Counted from the stretch's first letter, positions 1 through 11,293 are shown. The stretch is 64,000 nucleotides of DNA from Massariosphaeria phaeospora (GCA_011032825.1 JAADJZ010000013.1:496001-560000), one strand, 5' to 3'. Program-made: numbers and translations. The notes: a model not told the origin generated them from the letters alone.

Positions 1-914
1 GGTGGTGCAGTATGCTCCCCGATTAGCATGTCTCAAGTAGCATGACAAATATTCTAATTTCAGCCTTCTTGGTCTATCTACTACTTTGTACGGAGTATCT
101 CCATCCACCATGACGCTTCGTGCCGCTATTGAATCACACAAAAATACATAGTGAGTTCGATTATATCATTTGCCAACCAACCTAGTGATGTTATTCCAGC
201 AAGATCGTCGGTTACTAATATTACCATGGCTAATATGTAGAGCTTTGTACACATGATAATGATCTGCTTGAGAAGAACCCGCGAAGCTGATCTACAACGT
301 ACGCTTTGGGTTGATTTGATTGGTAGTTTGAGTAAGGATAGGTAGAATCAAGAGCGTGTACCTTTAGATTCTTGGTCGTACCACCCCAACTTCTTTTCAT
401 TGTTCATATGAAGCCGTACAATAGGCTAGTGCCTATGATCGAAGCATGAGCCGATGACCTCAATCACTTAAGTACGATTAAATCTCAAGTATTCAAGCCA
501 AAGATGTAAATTCGCGGTTGGCCTGAATGTTCCCTTTCCATTTGCACCACTGTATAACCTAGGGAACTTTCCATTGCGACTTCTGAGGAAGCCTCAAGCC
601 TAGTTTACGCAAGTTTGTCTTTTTGGGGGAAGACGAAAATCGAATAAGGAAAAGTAATCGGATGTAGGCCGAAGCCCACATGCAGTGGAAGTGTCCGTGG
701 TAGTGAATGCAAACATCCATCACAGTCGTGAGTCTCCACCTTCACGAATCAACCGCAAGATTGAGCCGTCCCCATAGGTCCTCCCACGTTTGAAAAGTTT
801 TCTCCGTCGGTTTTCTGACGAGCTCGTAGTTCTCTTCGATTCCTGATGGAGTTAGGCCTTCCTATCTGTGCGCGAGGATGGGGGAGGGGGGAGCTATTCC
901 CTTGACTTACTAGA
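1..914. other. gene-free stretch at left edge
   Basis: No reading frame with coding character, RNA gene or clear repeat is visible on either strand. The sequence is moderately AT-rich and may be intergenic DNA or the flank of a gene outside the window. Confidence 0.5.
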
Positions 915-1427
915 TTACTTTGAGGCTGTAGGCGCTTCCGAATTCGTGTCTTTGGCTTCCTTGGTTGTAGCTTCCCTTGTGACCTGGCGTTCGGCTTTGA
1001 GGACATTCATGACGGGGTCATCTCCTTCCCAGTTCTCAATGGCCTCTTTGGCCAGTTCTTCTATCCACCGTGCCCTCAATCTATCATACTCTTCTGAAAC
1101 AGTCGCCATACCCGTCCTCGTACGCTCCCAGAATGAGTCTTGGCTTAATTCGGCGCTAGGATTTGCAGCGACTACCTCCTTTGGCGCAATCGCCTGATCA
1201 ATTGAGGAGGGGCCTAAGTTCTGATCCATCGCGCCATGATCGTCACCCGCGGTGTTTCTCATGTCGCGAGCTGGGGCCGTGACGATCACAATAAGGCCGT
1301 TTCGCTTAACCGCTGTGGCAGCATCTGAGGCAGCGGCGCCCGGAAAACTTGGCGGTGGATTGGTAGATGGAGTCGCAGTTGGAGCATCATTTGTTCCTCC
1401 GGCGTGGACGGCGTTGGCAGACGACAT
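915..1427 (-). CDS. hypothetical protein, 170 residues
   Basis: No family recognised. I chose the ATG at 1425-1427 (context CAACTATGTC) because the frame extends further upstream only through non-ATG codons. The first third is low-complexity (Ala, Ser, Thr, Pro). A short hydrophobic patch (NGLIVIVTAP) follows, and the C-terminal half is charged and probably helical (around EEYDRLRARWIEELAKE), ending in a Lys/Glu/Thr-rich tail. There is no signal peptide and no convincing membrane segment. Charge and composition resemble the small acidic protein at 4,939-5,418, but I see no real sequence homology between them. It lies in a gene-poor, decaying segment, so it may be unexpressed. An upstream exon cannot be excluded. 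Confidence 0.45.
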   Translation of the reverse strand: MSSANAVHAGGTNDAPTATPSTNPPPSFPGAAASDAATAVKRNGLIVIVTAPARDMRNTAGDDHGAMDQNLGPSSIDQAIAPKEVVAANPSAELSQDSFWERTRTGMATVSEEYDRLRARWIEELAKEAIENWEGDDPVMNVLKAERQVTREATTKEAKDTNSEAPTASK

Positions 1428-2221
1428 AGTTGTTGTGGAAGGGGCGTGCAGCACCCTTGGTGTTTGTGGTGTTTGTGGGAGTTGTGTATGAAGTAATGGT
1501 GGAAGAGTCGTCGTGGCCAGAAAAGTCGTACGGCGTATTTCGCAAGTAGGAAATCTGTATTCACCTCGAATTAGGTGCTAGCGCGGATCCGATAAAGTAG
1601 CGGTGACCGCTTCTCACCTACAGTGGCGCCGGTCCACTCTCAGATTGTAGAATACCCATTCATGGCTAGATTGTCTTACCTCATCCACGGGATTCAGAAT
1701 CTGAATCTGTACCTTTTTCTCATAGGATTTGTGAAAGGATTTAACTGCTGTGCCCAGAGAAGCTCATTTGAGCGCCGGTTAGAGGCGGGGCAAAGGTTTC
1801 GACCGGCTATCTCGTCGTCAACCGGCGATTGCTGTAAACGCTACTCGGTGCGATTTCACCTTACCCACCGACCTCACTTTCCAAATTCCCAGTCGCGGGT
1901 CTTTCTCTCACCTCGCTCTTTTACAATCTTTTTACCTCCGAGCCACCGCCCCGCAGTCACCAAACTCGCTTCCCCTTTCTCTCTCTTACAAGCCCTCGAC
2001 GTCTCGGTGCTCCACGGCCGCCACCGTCACCAGAAGAGCAGCCCGCCTCCAAGTCTCATTCTATCTTCGACCGCCCTGGGCTACAGTGCCACAACGCCTG
2101 CACCAATCTTCACTACCTGCGTCTTATCCAAGGACACACCAGCCCAGCAGTAATACTGGTAATCGTTTTGGCAATCCTTACGTGTTCCGGCTACTCTCCA
2201 GTGGAACTGCAAAACTCTATC
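1428..2221. other. intergenic, pyrimidine-rich before the 2.2 kb gene
   Basis: No convincing gene. From about 1,860 to 2,060 the plus strand is rich in C and T, as in fungal promoters and 5' leaders. It lies directly upstream of the broken gene that starts at 2,222. The long frame across 1,623-2,153 has no family features and a composition set by the CT-rich tract, so it is not called. Confidence 0.4.
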
Positions 2222-3934
2222 ATGTTCGAGCCCCTGAATCAGGACCATCGCCGGGTCTTCTGTCTTCTCCAAGAAGGCCAACAGATCATGAACGGTTACA
2301 ATCAGGAAGACTCTAACAACCTCAAAGACGACGCCAAGATGAGGATGGAGTGTGCGCGAGCCTTGTGGTTGGAGTGAGCAGAACATACAATACAGGCTGT
2401 GGAATCGGCGGACAAGGCCACTAAGGGTCGGGCGATTGCCAAGGTCAACAATTCGTTCATCCCGCCCGAGTACCGGGGCCTGACTCTCGGCCAGGGTCTC
2501 GATCAGCTCAGAGAAACGCAGGTTCAAGTGATCATCACGGTTAGGAAATGGCCATCGACCCAGGGGAACCTCGAAAGCCCTTTCCGGTACGACGATAACA
2601 GGTTCTTAAGCCTGTTCGTCGCAGCCGAGCCAGTGGGACGGCTCATCGACCTGACCGGTCGGCCGGACAAAATTACTCGATTTGTGTTCGCCATCAGCGA
2701 CAAGAACGGCGGAGTGGCACCTGCATGCCGTCAATAATGGCCATATAGTTGCACTATAAATTGCCTACCTCTATCTTGAGGCGCCTCTGGTGGAAGAGTT
2801 CCCAGACCGTGAGTAGATCCATCCCGGGAATTAGGCAGACGTTCGCTGCATTCACATTGAGGTTGTTGCTATCCACGAGCCGCACACCAATCGTCGGACT
2901 ATATCTCCGAGATGGAAAGCGACCGGGCAGCTCGCGACCAGCGATTACTCCCTATAATGCTCCAAGTCGCGATGTCGAAGGGCCGGTTGGGTAAAGTAGG
3001 CGCGGACGTCGTCGACCAGTTCAGTGATGCACGCAGACTCTCCGAGACTATACTCACACCGAAGATTGGGCGTTTCATGCGCCAGCTTAGGAACGACGAG
3101 CGTGCCAGGATTGAATTGCTGGTCATGGCTGCGGCCATTCTCCTCGAGCTCGCCAAACACCCGACTATCTCGAGCAGGGAATATGTACAAGACTTCACCG
3201 TTGATCGCTACCTTTGGGACATAGTGAAGCAAGCCGTGGACCTCAGCGATTACAGTCCCTTCTTCAAGCTGGAGTGGAATCAAGAGCAGTGGGAGAATTG
3301 GGGGTGCCAAATCCACCCTTCTAGTCCAAGATCAGATGGCGTGTTCGCACACATATCAACAGAGAATCGGGTGGCTTGTTTCGGCTACAAGGACTTGGCG
3401 TATTTGATAAAACTGCTCCCAGTCGCCGCTGCTCTACCCATGCAAAAGCCGATTTCAGCTAGCCGCCTGCTACGAGAGTCGCTGCATGATATGCGGCATG
3501 GTGCAGATATTGAGATGCAAATGCTCGTGTATCCTATCGTCACTCCGAATTGGAAGAACGGGATGCGGAAACTCTTCCCTGCTCCACGGGAGTGGCCTCT
3601 CAAGCCAACAACGGCGTTCTTCCCAATCGCGCCACCGACTTACATGGTCGAAAACCATCCTCTCGTGATGGCCATCTTGGAATACCAGGCAGCACTCTAT
3701 TTTTTCGGTGACGGTTCTGAAGTGAGCCACAACGCTCTCACGGCCGTCGCCATCAACGAGGCCTACACGGCTCTGGCAAAGCCTGACCTTGGCCGATTCC
3801 ACGAAGTCATGGAAATTCTATGGGGGTGGAAGAGAGATAATTTCCTTGGACTGGGCAATTCTGTAACTGAAGAGCATCTCAGCTCAATCTGCCGGCGGTA
3901 TGAATTCCGGAATTGGAGCAGAGAGATGTCCTAG
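2222..3934 (+). pseudogene. broken gene for a large unknown protein
   Basis: No family recognised. A coding-like frame starts at ATG 2222-2224 and runs to 2,737 interrupted only by TGA at 2375-2377. Around 2,706 the coding character passes to the next frame (EWHLHAVNNGHIVA), which has a TAA at 2757-2759 where CAA would be one C-to-T change away, and then reaches a strong donor GTGAGT at 2,809. A 340-codon intact frame follows from ATG 2912 to the stop ending at 3934. It is mostly helical, with an Ala/Leu-rich segment near residues 70-85 (VMAAAILLELA) and no signal peptide. I read the parts as one spliced gene carrying a frameshift and nonsense codons. Alternatively 2,912-3,934 is a separate intact gene. 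Several stops fit RIP-type C-to-T change. Confidence 0.5.
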
Positions 3935-4938
3935 ATCCCGTCGAGATGCGAAGGCTCGGTATTCCAAAACGTAGCAAAGGGGCTAATTTCTATGGCCGGT
4001 GCCGGCTTGCTCCGGCCCTAGGACAAAAAGAGAAATGGAAAGGCGAAAATCTCTAACGAGGAGGACACATGAGGATTCAGTGTTGCGGGGATAGAGACAG
4101 GTCTTTCACACTTTTGTGTTTCTTACTAAATTCCATCGTACACCCCTGAAACTTCGTAGCGGCGCACGGAATCAAGTCATCTTGGGCTTCAAAATTCCAT
4201 GGTTCGGTATATACGGCCGCTGTGGCTTCCGGTGACGGAAATTCCACAGTATGAAGCGTTTGAACCCCCGCCTAGATACATATTACACCCTTCGCTCTGC
4301 ATGCCAACTAGAATATAGAGGGACTTTAGGCATCCTCTTGGTAATATACAAGATTTGAGCAATACGTAAATAGGCTGCCTTGAACTTTACAAAGCCCTAT
4401 TGTATCCAGCATACCAAGTAATGTCTATACAGGGTGAAGCTTGATATAGAGGTGTATAAGTACGTAGGGGCGCATCAGGAACGAATTATGGAGGGGTGCG
4501 AATAGCATTCGATGTCACGTGCTGTGGCGTCATTCCCCGGGCACGTCCCCACGAGTGATAATATCGTGTAGCTTTACGATATTCGTTAGAAGCATAAGCC
4601 TATAATTTATAAAAGTTCTTTGGTAAGCTGACGCGACGATCAGCAGTCAGGCGGGTACTTCGTAACTTTGGCGCGTGGTGGGTTTTATTACCATTCACTT
4701 CATCACAGCAACACTATTCCGGGACAGAATCTGAACACTTCGTGTTTTCATTTCATGCGAGCACGCCGTCGAGATATATCTCAAGCCCGATTCATATGCA
4801 GAACCGCTTGTTCTCTCAAACTCCCAGGATATAGCCACCTAGAGCCATGCAAATTCTTCACCAGATTTTTGTGCCGTCCAAATTCTGCGCGTCTAGGCTC
4901 ACCCCGATATCGAGTGTCGCCCCCGCACTGAAATTCTT
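3935..4938. other. intergenic region holding MITE-like copy 1
   Basis: Apart from the dispersed repeat at about 4,268-4,499, nothing coding is evident. The remainder is AT-rich. Confidence 0.45.
4268..4499 (+). repeat. MITE-like dispersed repeat, copy 1
   Basis: The core resembles ACTTTACAAAGCCCTATTG followed by TATCCAGCATACCAAGTAA, shared with seven other places in the window. The ends are degenerate inverted repeats: ACCCCCGCC on the left, and on the right GAATTATGGAGGGGT, the reverse complement of an ACCCC...ATAATTC end. Length is about 230 bp and there is no coding capacity. The family is a non-autonomous element by structure; the mobilising transposase is unknown. Confidence 0.55.
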
Positions 4939-5418
4939 CTAATCATTCTCTTCCTTGATCGCCATGGCAGTGTTTTCATCGACATCCTCCGTTTTCACGA
5001 CTGTCATGGCAGCATCTTCAGCAGCGCCAAGATCCTCGGTTTTCACAATGGTCATGGCAGAATTCCCGGCAGTGCCAATATCCTCCGTTTTCACGATCGT
5101 TTGGGCGGAGTCGGTCACACCAGCGCCGGCGGATGGTTCTTGGGCGGATCGACTGGCACCGGCGGCGGTGCGGGTCGCTTTGCGTTCTGCGCGGCGTCTT
5201 GCTATCTTAGCCGTAACGTACGCATCCGCCTCTTCCTGAGTGATCATCGGCATGTACTGTGAGGGCGGCTCTCCCATTCCTTGTTCTACCCAGAGCTTCG
5301 CAAACTCCTCCTCTGAAACCCGACCAAATTGTTCGCAGTATTCTCGTTTTGTCTGCCTGTAATGTCCATAATGGGGGTTGGGCACATGTACAAATTCGTT
5401 CGACAAGGCGGGCGGCAT
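4939..5418 (-). CDS. acidic protein with four psi-K-x-E motifs
   Basis: No family recognised; 159 residues. The start is ATG 5416-5418 with a near-ideal context (CCACCATGCC). Residues 1-60 contain aromatic and charged segments (NPHYGHYRQTKREYCEQF). Residues 70-82 are basic (KIARRRAERKATR), a possible nuclear localisation signal. The tail is a tandem repeat: VKTE at residues 109-112, 125-128 and 141-144 with an exact 16-residue period, then IKEE at 154-157. These match the SUMO consensus (hydrophobic-K-x-E), putting Lys110, Lys126, Lys142 and Lys155 in that context, and each is followed by acidic residues. A nuclear, SUMO-modified regulator is a reasonable inference but unproven. The repeats could also be a low-complexity acidic tail with no such role. 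Confidence 0.5.
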   Translation of the reverse strand: MPPALSNEFVHVPNPHYGHYRQTKREYCEQFGRVSEEEFAKLWVEQGMGEPPSQYMPMITQEEADAYVTAKIARRRAERKATRTAAGASRSAQEPSAGAGVTDSAQTIVKTEDIGTAGNSAMTIVKTEDLGAAEDAAMTVVKTEDVDENTAMAIKEEND

Positions 5419-6035
5419 GGTGGGTTCACGATGACGGCGGTCGGAGGACACACCGCTGGCGAAAGGTCGATGATGTTTCCGGGTGGTCTTGGGGCACGCT
5501 GGTGGTAGTGTAATAGTTATTGTTCAACTAGAGCGCAGCGCGTCAGCTCTAATGTTGGTATGAAGGCGGAGAGAGGGTTGGGTGTAACTCACGCTGCAAC
5601 AGCGCCTCGAGTAGCTGGGGAGTGGAGTGGCAGTAGGATACAATCGACCGCCATCGAAGGACACGTCGGTGGTGGGTGGTGGGGTAGCAGAAGGAAAAGG
5701 TGGCGGAGACGAAGCAAACGGGGAAGAAAATTTTCAGCCAGCGCGCTAGCCCACACACGGTATGATGGGGCAAGTCGCAGTGAAGTGGGAATTGGGTCGG
5801 TCGAGTGGGTCGAGTGTGTACTACCGCTTCCGTGGTGATGATATCACCGGAGTGGTGCGAGTGAAAGCGGCTTTACGGTGCTAGCTAGGTGCCTACCAAT
5901 GTAACACTACTTACAACCATGAAATGTTTCAAACAGCGCGCGTGAGCTCCGCTTATACAGCAAATCCCTAGAGAGCAGCCCATAATAGCCCTTCGACACT
6001 GACACCGTGACATGCACGTTCAACGGCGTCCGTAA
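5419..6035. other. intergenic, probable divergent promoter and 3' flank
   Basis: The region upstream of the 4,939-5,418 gene (read on the minus strand) contains purine/pyrimidine-skewed DNA. No gene or RNA is recognised. Several overlapping short frames lack protein character. Confidence 0.35.
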
Positions 6036-7667
6036 CTATGTCCCGAGCCATGGAACCACTGTCCTCCGTGCTAGCCAGCACAAGCACAGGGCATACAGCA
6101 TTTTTTCCAAGTTACCCCATACATCGTCAGTAGCTTCGAATAGGCCCGCCAGGCATAATATCTGGGCGAACGCGTCCACGACGTCCATGGAGAGCGAAAA
6201 CACGGCGAGCCAATTCACCTTCCCCCTCGCGGAGGACCCCGAGTAATCCGATATGGTCGCTCGGTATATGTAGTGTAAGAGCGATGCGGCCGAAGCATTG
6301 TCCCACTCGCTGGAGCCGATGCTTTCCCTTTCCTGCACAGTCTCCGTGTACAGCTGGTCTCCAAAAACATTTGGAAATGGATTGGATTCGAGGAGCGAGT
6401 TCGGTCTCCTGGGTGCTACGGTGCGGAGCGACGGCACCCACGTCTCAGGGCATTGCGAGAGTCCGCAACAATCGCGGATGGCCTCCATGGCCTGGTTTTG
6501 GCTTGCTGCGCCACCTAACATAACTGCAAGATCGTAGATGCGTACTGCGCCCATTACAACACCCTCGCTGTACAATTCGTCCATGGGTGTCGCCAATGCT
6601 CCCAAAACCAGAAGGATCTGGTTCGTTGTGCACCAGGGTATTTTGTTGCCTGTGCTGTCTTCTAGATGCAGCTGGAGAAGCTCCTTGCATATAGCTTCGA
6701 CGGTTGCGATACCATCGAGTATATCCTCGCTGAGCGTTGGTCGAGAAGAACACTTGTGCAGCAGTACTCGGGTGTGACGTACAACATCTTGCAAGAACTC
6801 GTGGGAAACGCAAGGAAGATCGGTCGACACTCTCCCTTGGAACCCAGAACGGTATCCTATAGTGGCTCGCACGGCCAGATCTGCACTCAGGCTGACTTCA
6901 TCTTGAAGGACCTGCCCGGCCGCTGCTAGCCATTGCAGCACATGTGAGGCCGGGAGCGCGCTTGCAAGTATCTCCATGTGCGAAGCCAGTCCCTCTACTG
7001 CGACCGCTTGATCATAAAGCGCCTTTGAAGTTAATTTGGCAGCCTAGCCACGGCTCGATGCTCTGGACTTCAGAGCCTTCCGGCCCATGACACCAGTCGG
7101 CTCAAGGTTGGCTTCGAAACACTGGTCGATCTCGCGCATATCTCTTGTCCCACGCCCTTTCCCGACAGTCTTCGCCGCCTTTCCGCTTGGTTTGAGTTCA
7201 TGTCCTTTCTTCAGGCGATTGTATAAGTCGCTAGTAGTTTCCGCGATGCCCACCGTTCGCCCCCAAGTAACCACATCGTCCATTGCTTGCCAGTCAACTC
7301 TGGCGTTACAAGTTATCACCGCCCAATACCGCTGTATCATCTCTTGGGCCGCATTCGTTATATATCCGGCGACCGCAAGCGGGATGCCGTTTTTCCCTGT
7401 GCGTCTCATCATGTCTTCCGCGGTATTGATTACATTTTCGATCTGCTCGATGGCCTAGTCATCTTCGAGTTGGGGCACGCTGGTCTCATGAGCGGACTTG
7501 AATGCTGCTGTGGCCTCGTCTGGCTCTTGATGATCTGACTCCTCTTCTTGTGTCTGGTATGAACCATTGTACCCTGCAGCGGAAACGCGTGAGCACCTCA
7601 CGGTACCAAAGGGGTGTCGATCCAAAGCAAGCTTGAACGATGTGCTATTTCTGCGAAGTCGCCGCAC
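6036..7667 (-). pseudogene. broken gene for a large helical unknown protein
   Basis: No family recognised. One continuous minus-strand frame of about 540 codons is interrupted only by TAG at 7455-7457 and TAG at 7044-7046. On both sides of each stop the same frame continues with well-formed protein sequence (EDD / AIEQIENVINTAEDM, and KSRASSRG / AAKLTSKALYDQ). Each TAG is one transition from CAG (Gln) or TGG (Trp), the pattern RIP makes. The protein is predicted mainly helical, with an acidic N-terminal part, a conserved-looking segment around residues NAAQEMIQRYWAVI, and a C-terminal stretch rich in Leu and Cys. No membrane segment or signal peptide is seen. The 5' end is uncertain: no in-frame ATG precedes the first stop, so an upstream exon is likely. 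Confidence 0.55.
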
Positions 7668-7689
7668 CTTCCATATCTGTTGCTAATTA

Positions 7690-7860
7690 GAATCGACTTC
7701 AGGCGATCTCCTTGGAAAGATAGGCGAATTGAGTAGAAAGGAAACAGCTTACCTTTGTCTTTACAAAGCACTGCTGTATCCAGCACACAAGGTAGTGTTT
7801 AGAACGAAACTTGTAGAGGCGAGAGGCTGTAGTGACCTGGGTGTGCATCGGCAATAGACT
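7690..7860 (+). repeat. MITE-like dispersed repeat, copy 2
   Basis: It carries the family core (CCTTTGTCTTTACAAAGCA, then TATCCAGCACACAAGGTAGTG) preceded by the common left arm (CAGGCGATCTCCTTGG). Its right end resembles the GGTGTGCATC edge of other copies. Ends are too decayed to place exactly. Confidence 0.5.
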
Positions 7861-8358
7861 ATCGAGCCACAGTCACCTCGTGGGAGGAAAGAGCAATATT
7901 CCAACGTAGAGTTTATGTTCCATAAAGTGATGGCGTGGGGCAGAGGCGATCTTAGTCTGGGAGAGGCTGGTATGGCGAAGCGAACGTTGCACGACTGTAC
8001 GGTGTAAGCATCCAACCTGCGCAGGCGGACTTGGGAAGCGAGTCGAATATAGGCGCACCTTAACACTGAGAAGGGTATAACTAGGGACTGCTGGCACGTG
8101 GACAAGCGGATTGGTGTTAATGGCGAGATGGGTATGTAATGGCGGAAGTAGATAAGAAGCTGGCTGGATCGTGTCACACGTCCGGCCAGCCTAGCCTCCA
8201 TCCACACCTCATCGCCATATCAACGTCGTCCTCATCCACTCGTGCAAGCGCCTCGTCGGGAGTTTTCGGCAACGATTTATGCGACATTATCAAGGCCGCA
8301 ATGGTTCCCCAAAGTATGTCATGCCCAACTCCGGTCAATGCACGGTGTCCCGCGGCTC

Positions 8359-8913
8359 TTAAAACAAATAGCAGCCCGGGCACACCATAACCCATCCTTC
8401 ATTCCAGTAAACAAGTCTGGACTCTATGGTCTTTATCGTCGAAGTCTTCGAATGCTGGATTGGCTCTTCCGCACTCTCCATTTTCTCCCTCCAATAACTC
8501 TTCCGCGTCGGCCGCCATTTCATGCACTCGACACAGAGTCCCCAGCCCCGTCGCTTCTTTCCTTCCTTGTCGACGGGCTTGAAACACCTGAGCTACTTCT
8601 CCGTTGGCTTGTTTGGGACCGTGAGATTTGCGAGATGGGAGATCTGGAGGAAGCGGTGGCAGGTGAGTGCGAGACAAAGCGCATCTTCTGGCTGGGCGTG
8701 GTGAAAGATCATGAGGTTGAGTTCGTTGGGGAGATGCAGGAGGGGAGACGAAGAAGGTGAGGTAGTCGAGCGAGACGAGGAAGAACGAAGATTCCCTCGT
8801 AAAGTCGGCGGGTTGAGGATCTGCCCGAGTGGTTATTCCCATGAGTGACTTATAGTGTAGTTCACGAGCTAGCTCACCTTCTCGGGGACTACGAAGGCCT
8901 TGGAGAGCGACAT
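8359..8913 (-). pseudogene. F-box protein gene B with one nonsense codon
   Basis: The gene has two exons. Exon 1 (8878-8913) starts at ATG 8911-8913 and encodes MSLSKAFVVPEK. A 57-bp intron (8821-8877) has donor GTGAGC and acceptor GGGCAG. Exon 2 runs to TAA 8359-8361. Exon 2 begins with a Ser/Pro/Thr-rich linker and then an F-box-like segment (LPNELNLMIFHHAQPEDALC), followed by a Cys-rich region (CF, CVEC and CPGC pairs) with a Trp/Arg-rich stretch, as in fungal F-box proteins with zinc-binding tails. TAG at 8593-8595 interrupts the frame just before the Cys-rich part (a CAG or TGG is one change away). Without it the product would be about 165 residues. F-box proteins recruit substrates to SCF ubiquitin ligases. 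It is paralogous to the fragment immediately upstream. Confidence 0.6.
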
Positions 8914-8979
8914 GTTCAAATCTATTTGCCGTGAGGTCTGAAGATCGCGAGTCGGTCGACGAGGCGGATTGTAAAGGTA

Positions 8980-9330
8980 TTAAACGCCAGAGCAGCGGTT
9001 GCTTTGACTCTCGCACGGTAGGTGCTTTGAGGGATGTCAACGCAGATATTTGCATGAGTTGGCTGTTCGCAAGTGCGAGGCAGAGTGCGTCGAGTGGATT
9101 GCAATGCCCGAAAACCATGAGGATAAGCTCAGTGGGAAGGAGGCGAAGGTAAGAGGTTGGCAGCGGGCGTGGATTGCGGGGTGAAGGTGGATCTCTGAAC
9201 TAGATACGCTGGCTGAGTAGAATGGAGGTAGTCATAGTCTAAGCTCACCTGCCGGGGAATTTCAAATTGCTTCCAATCTGGGTGGCTTCCCTCGTGAAGT
9301 GACTTGTTCAATCCGACGTGTGGTGAGGTT
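8980..9330 (-). pseudogene. F-box gene A, truncated paralogue of gene B
   Basis: The minus-strand segment LLPTELILMVFGHCNPLDAL aligns well with the F-box of gene B. The upstream structure is also shared: a donor GTGAGC at 9,248, an intron of about 54 bp ending at 9,195 (TTCAG), and a preceding short exon. The exon 1 ATG of gene B is AAG at the matching place here. Homology stops soon after the F-box, and the sequence runs straight into the first exon of gene B, so the Cys-rich C-terminal part is missing. This looks like the older, truncated half of a tandem duplication. Confidence 0.5.
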
Positions 9331-9867
9331 AGACGATGCAAAGCAGTGGGGCGATGGCGCCAAAGATGACGCGCCACGCTAACGGATGTGCCAAGCCCCA
9401 CTAGATCTCAATCGGCTAGGCGAGGCCGACTTAGCGCGGCCCCAAAGTTCAACTTCTTCATCAATCTTTTCCGTCGTACCACAATCCGCAGGCATAACCT
9501 ACGACCTGTTGTAAGTCGATGGTTGATCATCGCCCACTATGATTAGCGCAGGAATCGGCGCCAGGCCACATTCTCGTGGCGAAAATTGCTCCTGTGATGA
9601 GCGCTATTTGTTTCCAGCGGGCGCTGAGTGGTCTTCGGTTCATGGAGAGCGCTATCAGAGCCGTGGTTTGTCTGCAAGCCCTCCTATAAAATCTTCTTCT
9701 TCTGTCTGCTTTCTCAATCTTCCTCTCCCACGCAAACACCCACAATATCTTCTCTCTTTTTCCTGCTCTCCGTGCAGATATCAGAAACCCTTCGCTGTTC
9801 AAAATTCCCCTGAAACTCCAGTCTTGTCACAGACACTTACCCGGCCTGCAACACCGCGTTTTCCAAC

Positions 9868-10931
9868 ATGGACGATCCGATTCATCCCAACATCGACGCT
9901 CTCACGTACACCGAACCGGATAGGCCTTACCGTCGCGCCTTGACCCCGAAATTTCTTCAACAACGGGTTCCTCTTACTACCACCCGCTGAGCTCGATCTT
10001 GGCAGTCTGGGACCCCTGCCGATGGATCTAGTCCTCGTCCTACTCGAAAGCATTGATGTGCGTGATCTGATGGTGTTCCGGCTCCTCAATCGCTCCACAC
10101 TGCACTTCGTCAATACAATGCCCAAGTTCCAACAAACCCTGGAGCATGCACCCGACACTCTCCGAGGCATTATCGCGATCAAAACCACGGCCCAAATCAC
10201 GCTTGCCACACTATACAAAACGCTGTGCCAAAGACACTGTCATGAGTGCGGTCGGCTCACCCAATACATCTTGGTTTTCACTTGTCTGCGCATATGCCAG
10301 CGGTGTAACTTTTCCCGAAGGTGGCTTGAAGCAGAAGAATTGGTCCATATATATGGCTTGCAGAAAGAGGATCTTATCAACATTCCTCGGTTCCAATTTC
10401 CTGATGCCTCTTTCACGACTGGTCACCGCTTCATCCATAGTTTTATGATGGTTGTACCTGACGCTGTAGAAGTCAAGATCCTCAGACCACATATCTTATA
10501 TGATGCTGTTTCGGCATCTAAGATATGTTTGGAGCGGTATAGAACAAGCAGATTATCACATGGGACAACTAAGTGGTGTGAAAGTCGGTGGGAGGCTCAG
10601 CGCTACCTGTTGACCCCTGATCCACCAAATATTCCCCGAATTACTGAGCGAATTACGAAGGTGGTCCGACTGTTGATAGGGTTCAGCGTGCGGTGGTTGT
10701 TGATTTTCCACCACCATTGGACGCTCGTCAAGTCATGACAATCGTAATGGCTCCTTGGATAGACTCAGAAGGTTCTGGATCCAGTTGGGGCCTCAACTGT
10801 AGAATCTGCGGAGAAGCTAAAATACGGTCGTTATACACTTAGGAGGGCTTTCTTGAGCATCTAAAGGATTGTCGGGTCAAGCCATCGTCTAGTCTGCCAT
10901 CTAGAGTCAGGCAGTACACTTTGGTGGGGTA
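9868..10931 (+). pseudogene. F-box protein gene C with frameshifts
   Basis: The ATG at 9868 opens a frame (MDDPIHPNIDALTYTEPD) that closes at a TGA near 9,988. The coding character continues one frame over, where an F-box-like segment (LGPLPMDLVLVLLESIDVRD) leads into 10,022-10,738. This contains a zinc-binding-like block (CHECGR... CLRICQRC) typical of a large fungal F-box family. Near 10,670 the frame shifts again: VQRAVVVDFPPP, NCRICGEAKIRS and, after TAG 10840-10842, EGFLEHLKDC form the usual C-terminal Cys/His tail, ending near 10,931. An intron could explain the first shift. The later shift and TAG indicate decay. The frame 10,022-10,738 alone would give 238 residues but with an atypical C-terminus. 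Confidence 0.55.
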
Positions 10932-11293
10932 GAGTAGAAAAACTCATTAGGACTAATGCCGGCTAGAAGATAGTTAGTATGCTATTTATGGTGTATTCTA
11001 TTGCCTACATACTATACTCATTAAGCCTAAACTGCTCTAATCTTAAACGCTCCGTCAGAATATTGATATGTCTTCTCACAGAAAATTTGCACAATCTATG
11101 GTGCGTACTAGCCAGTCCACTACTCTGTATAACAGCTGAAGTACACATGTACACAATTTATGAAACAACTTTTACGTATTGCTGTTAGAGTCATACCACC
11201 CTTGATTTAGATAAATCGCTTCGTGCTTGGACCTGTCGTAATAGCGCAGGACAAGCACGGCCTTCGCAGGACAGCGTAATAGGATCGAACAGC
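10932..11293. other. AT-rich gene-free stretch
   Basis: No coding frame with protein character. The stretch is AT-rich, consistent with RIP-affected or intergenic DNA, and lies directly before MITE-like copy 3. Confidence 0.4.

Noticed and set aside
1623..2153. 176-codon plus-strand frame
   Set aside because: The CT-rich leader gives Ser/Pro/His/Arg-rich sequence without domain character. It better fits a promoter and 5' leader of the gene starting at 2,222.
8242..8760. 172-codon plus-strand frame
   Set aside because: It is the antisense shadow of F-box gene B, whose exon-intron structure and F-box motif are clear on the minus strand.
8399..9118. 239-codon minus-strand frame as a single gene
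   Set aside because: It merges the F-box of gene A with out-of-frame sequence of gene B. The true coding frame of B is different and spliced.
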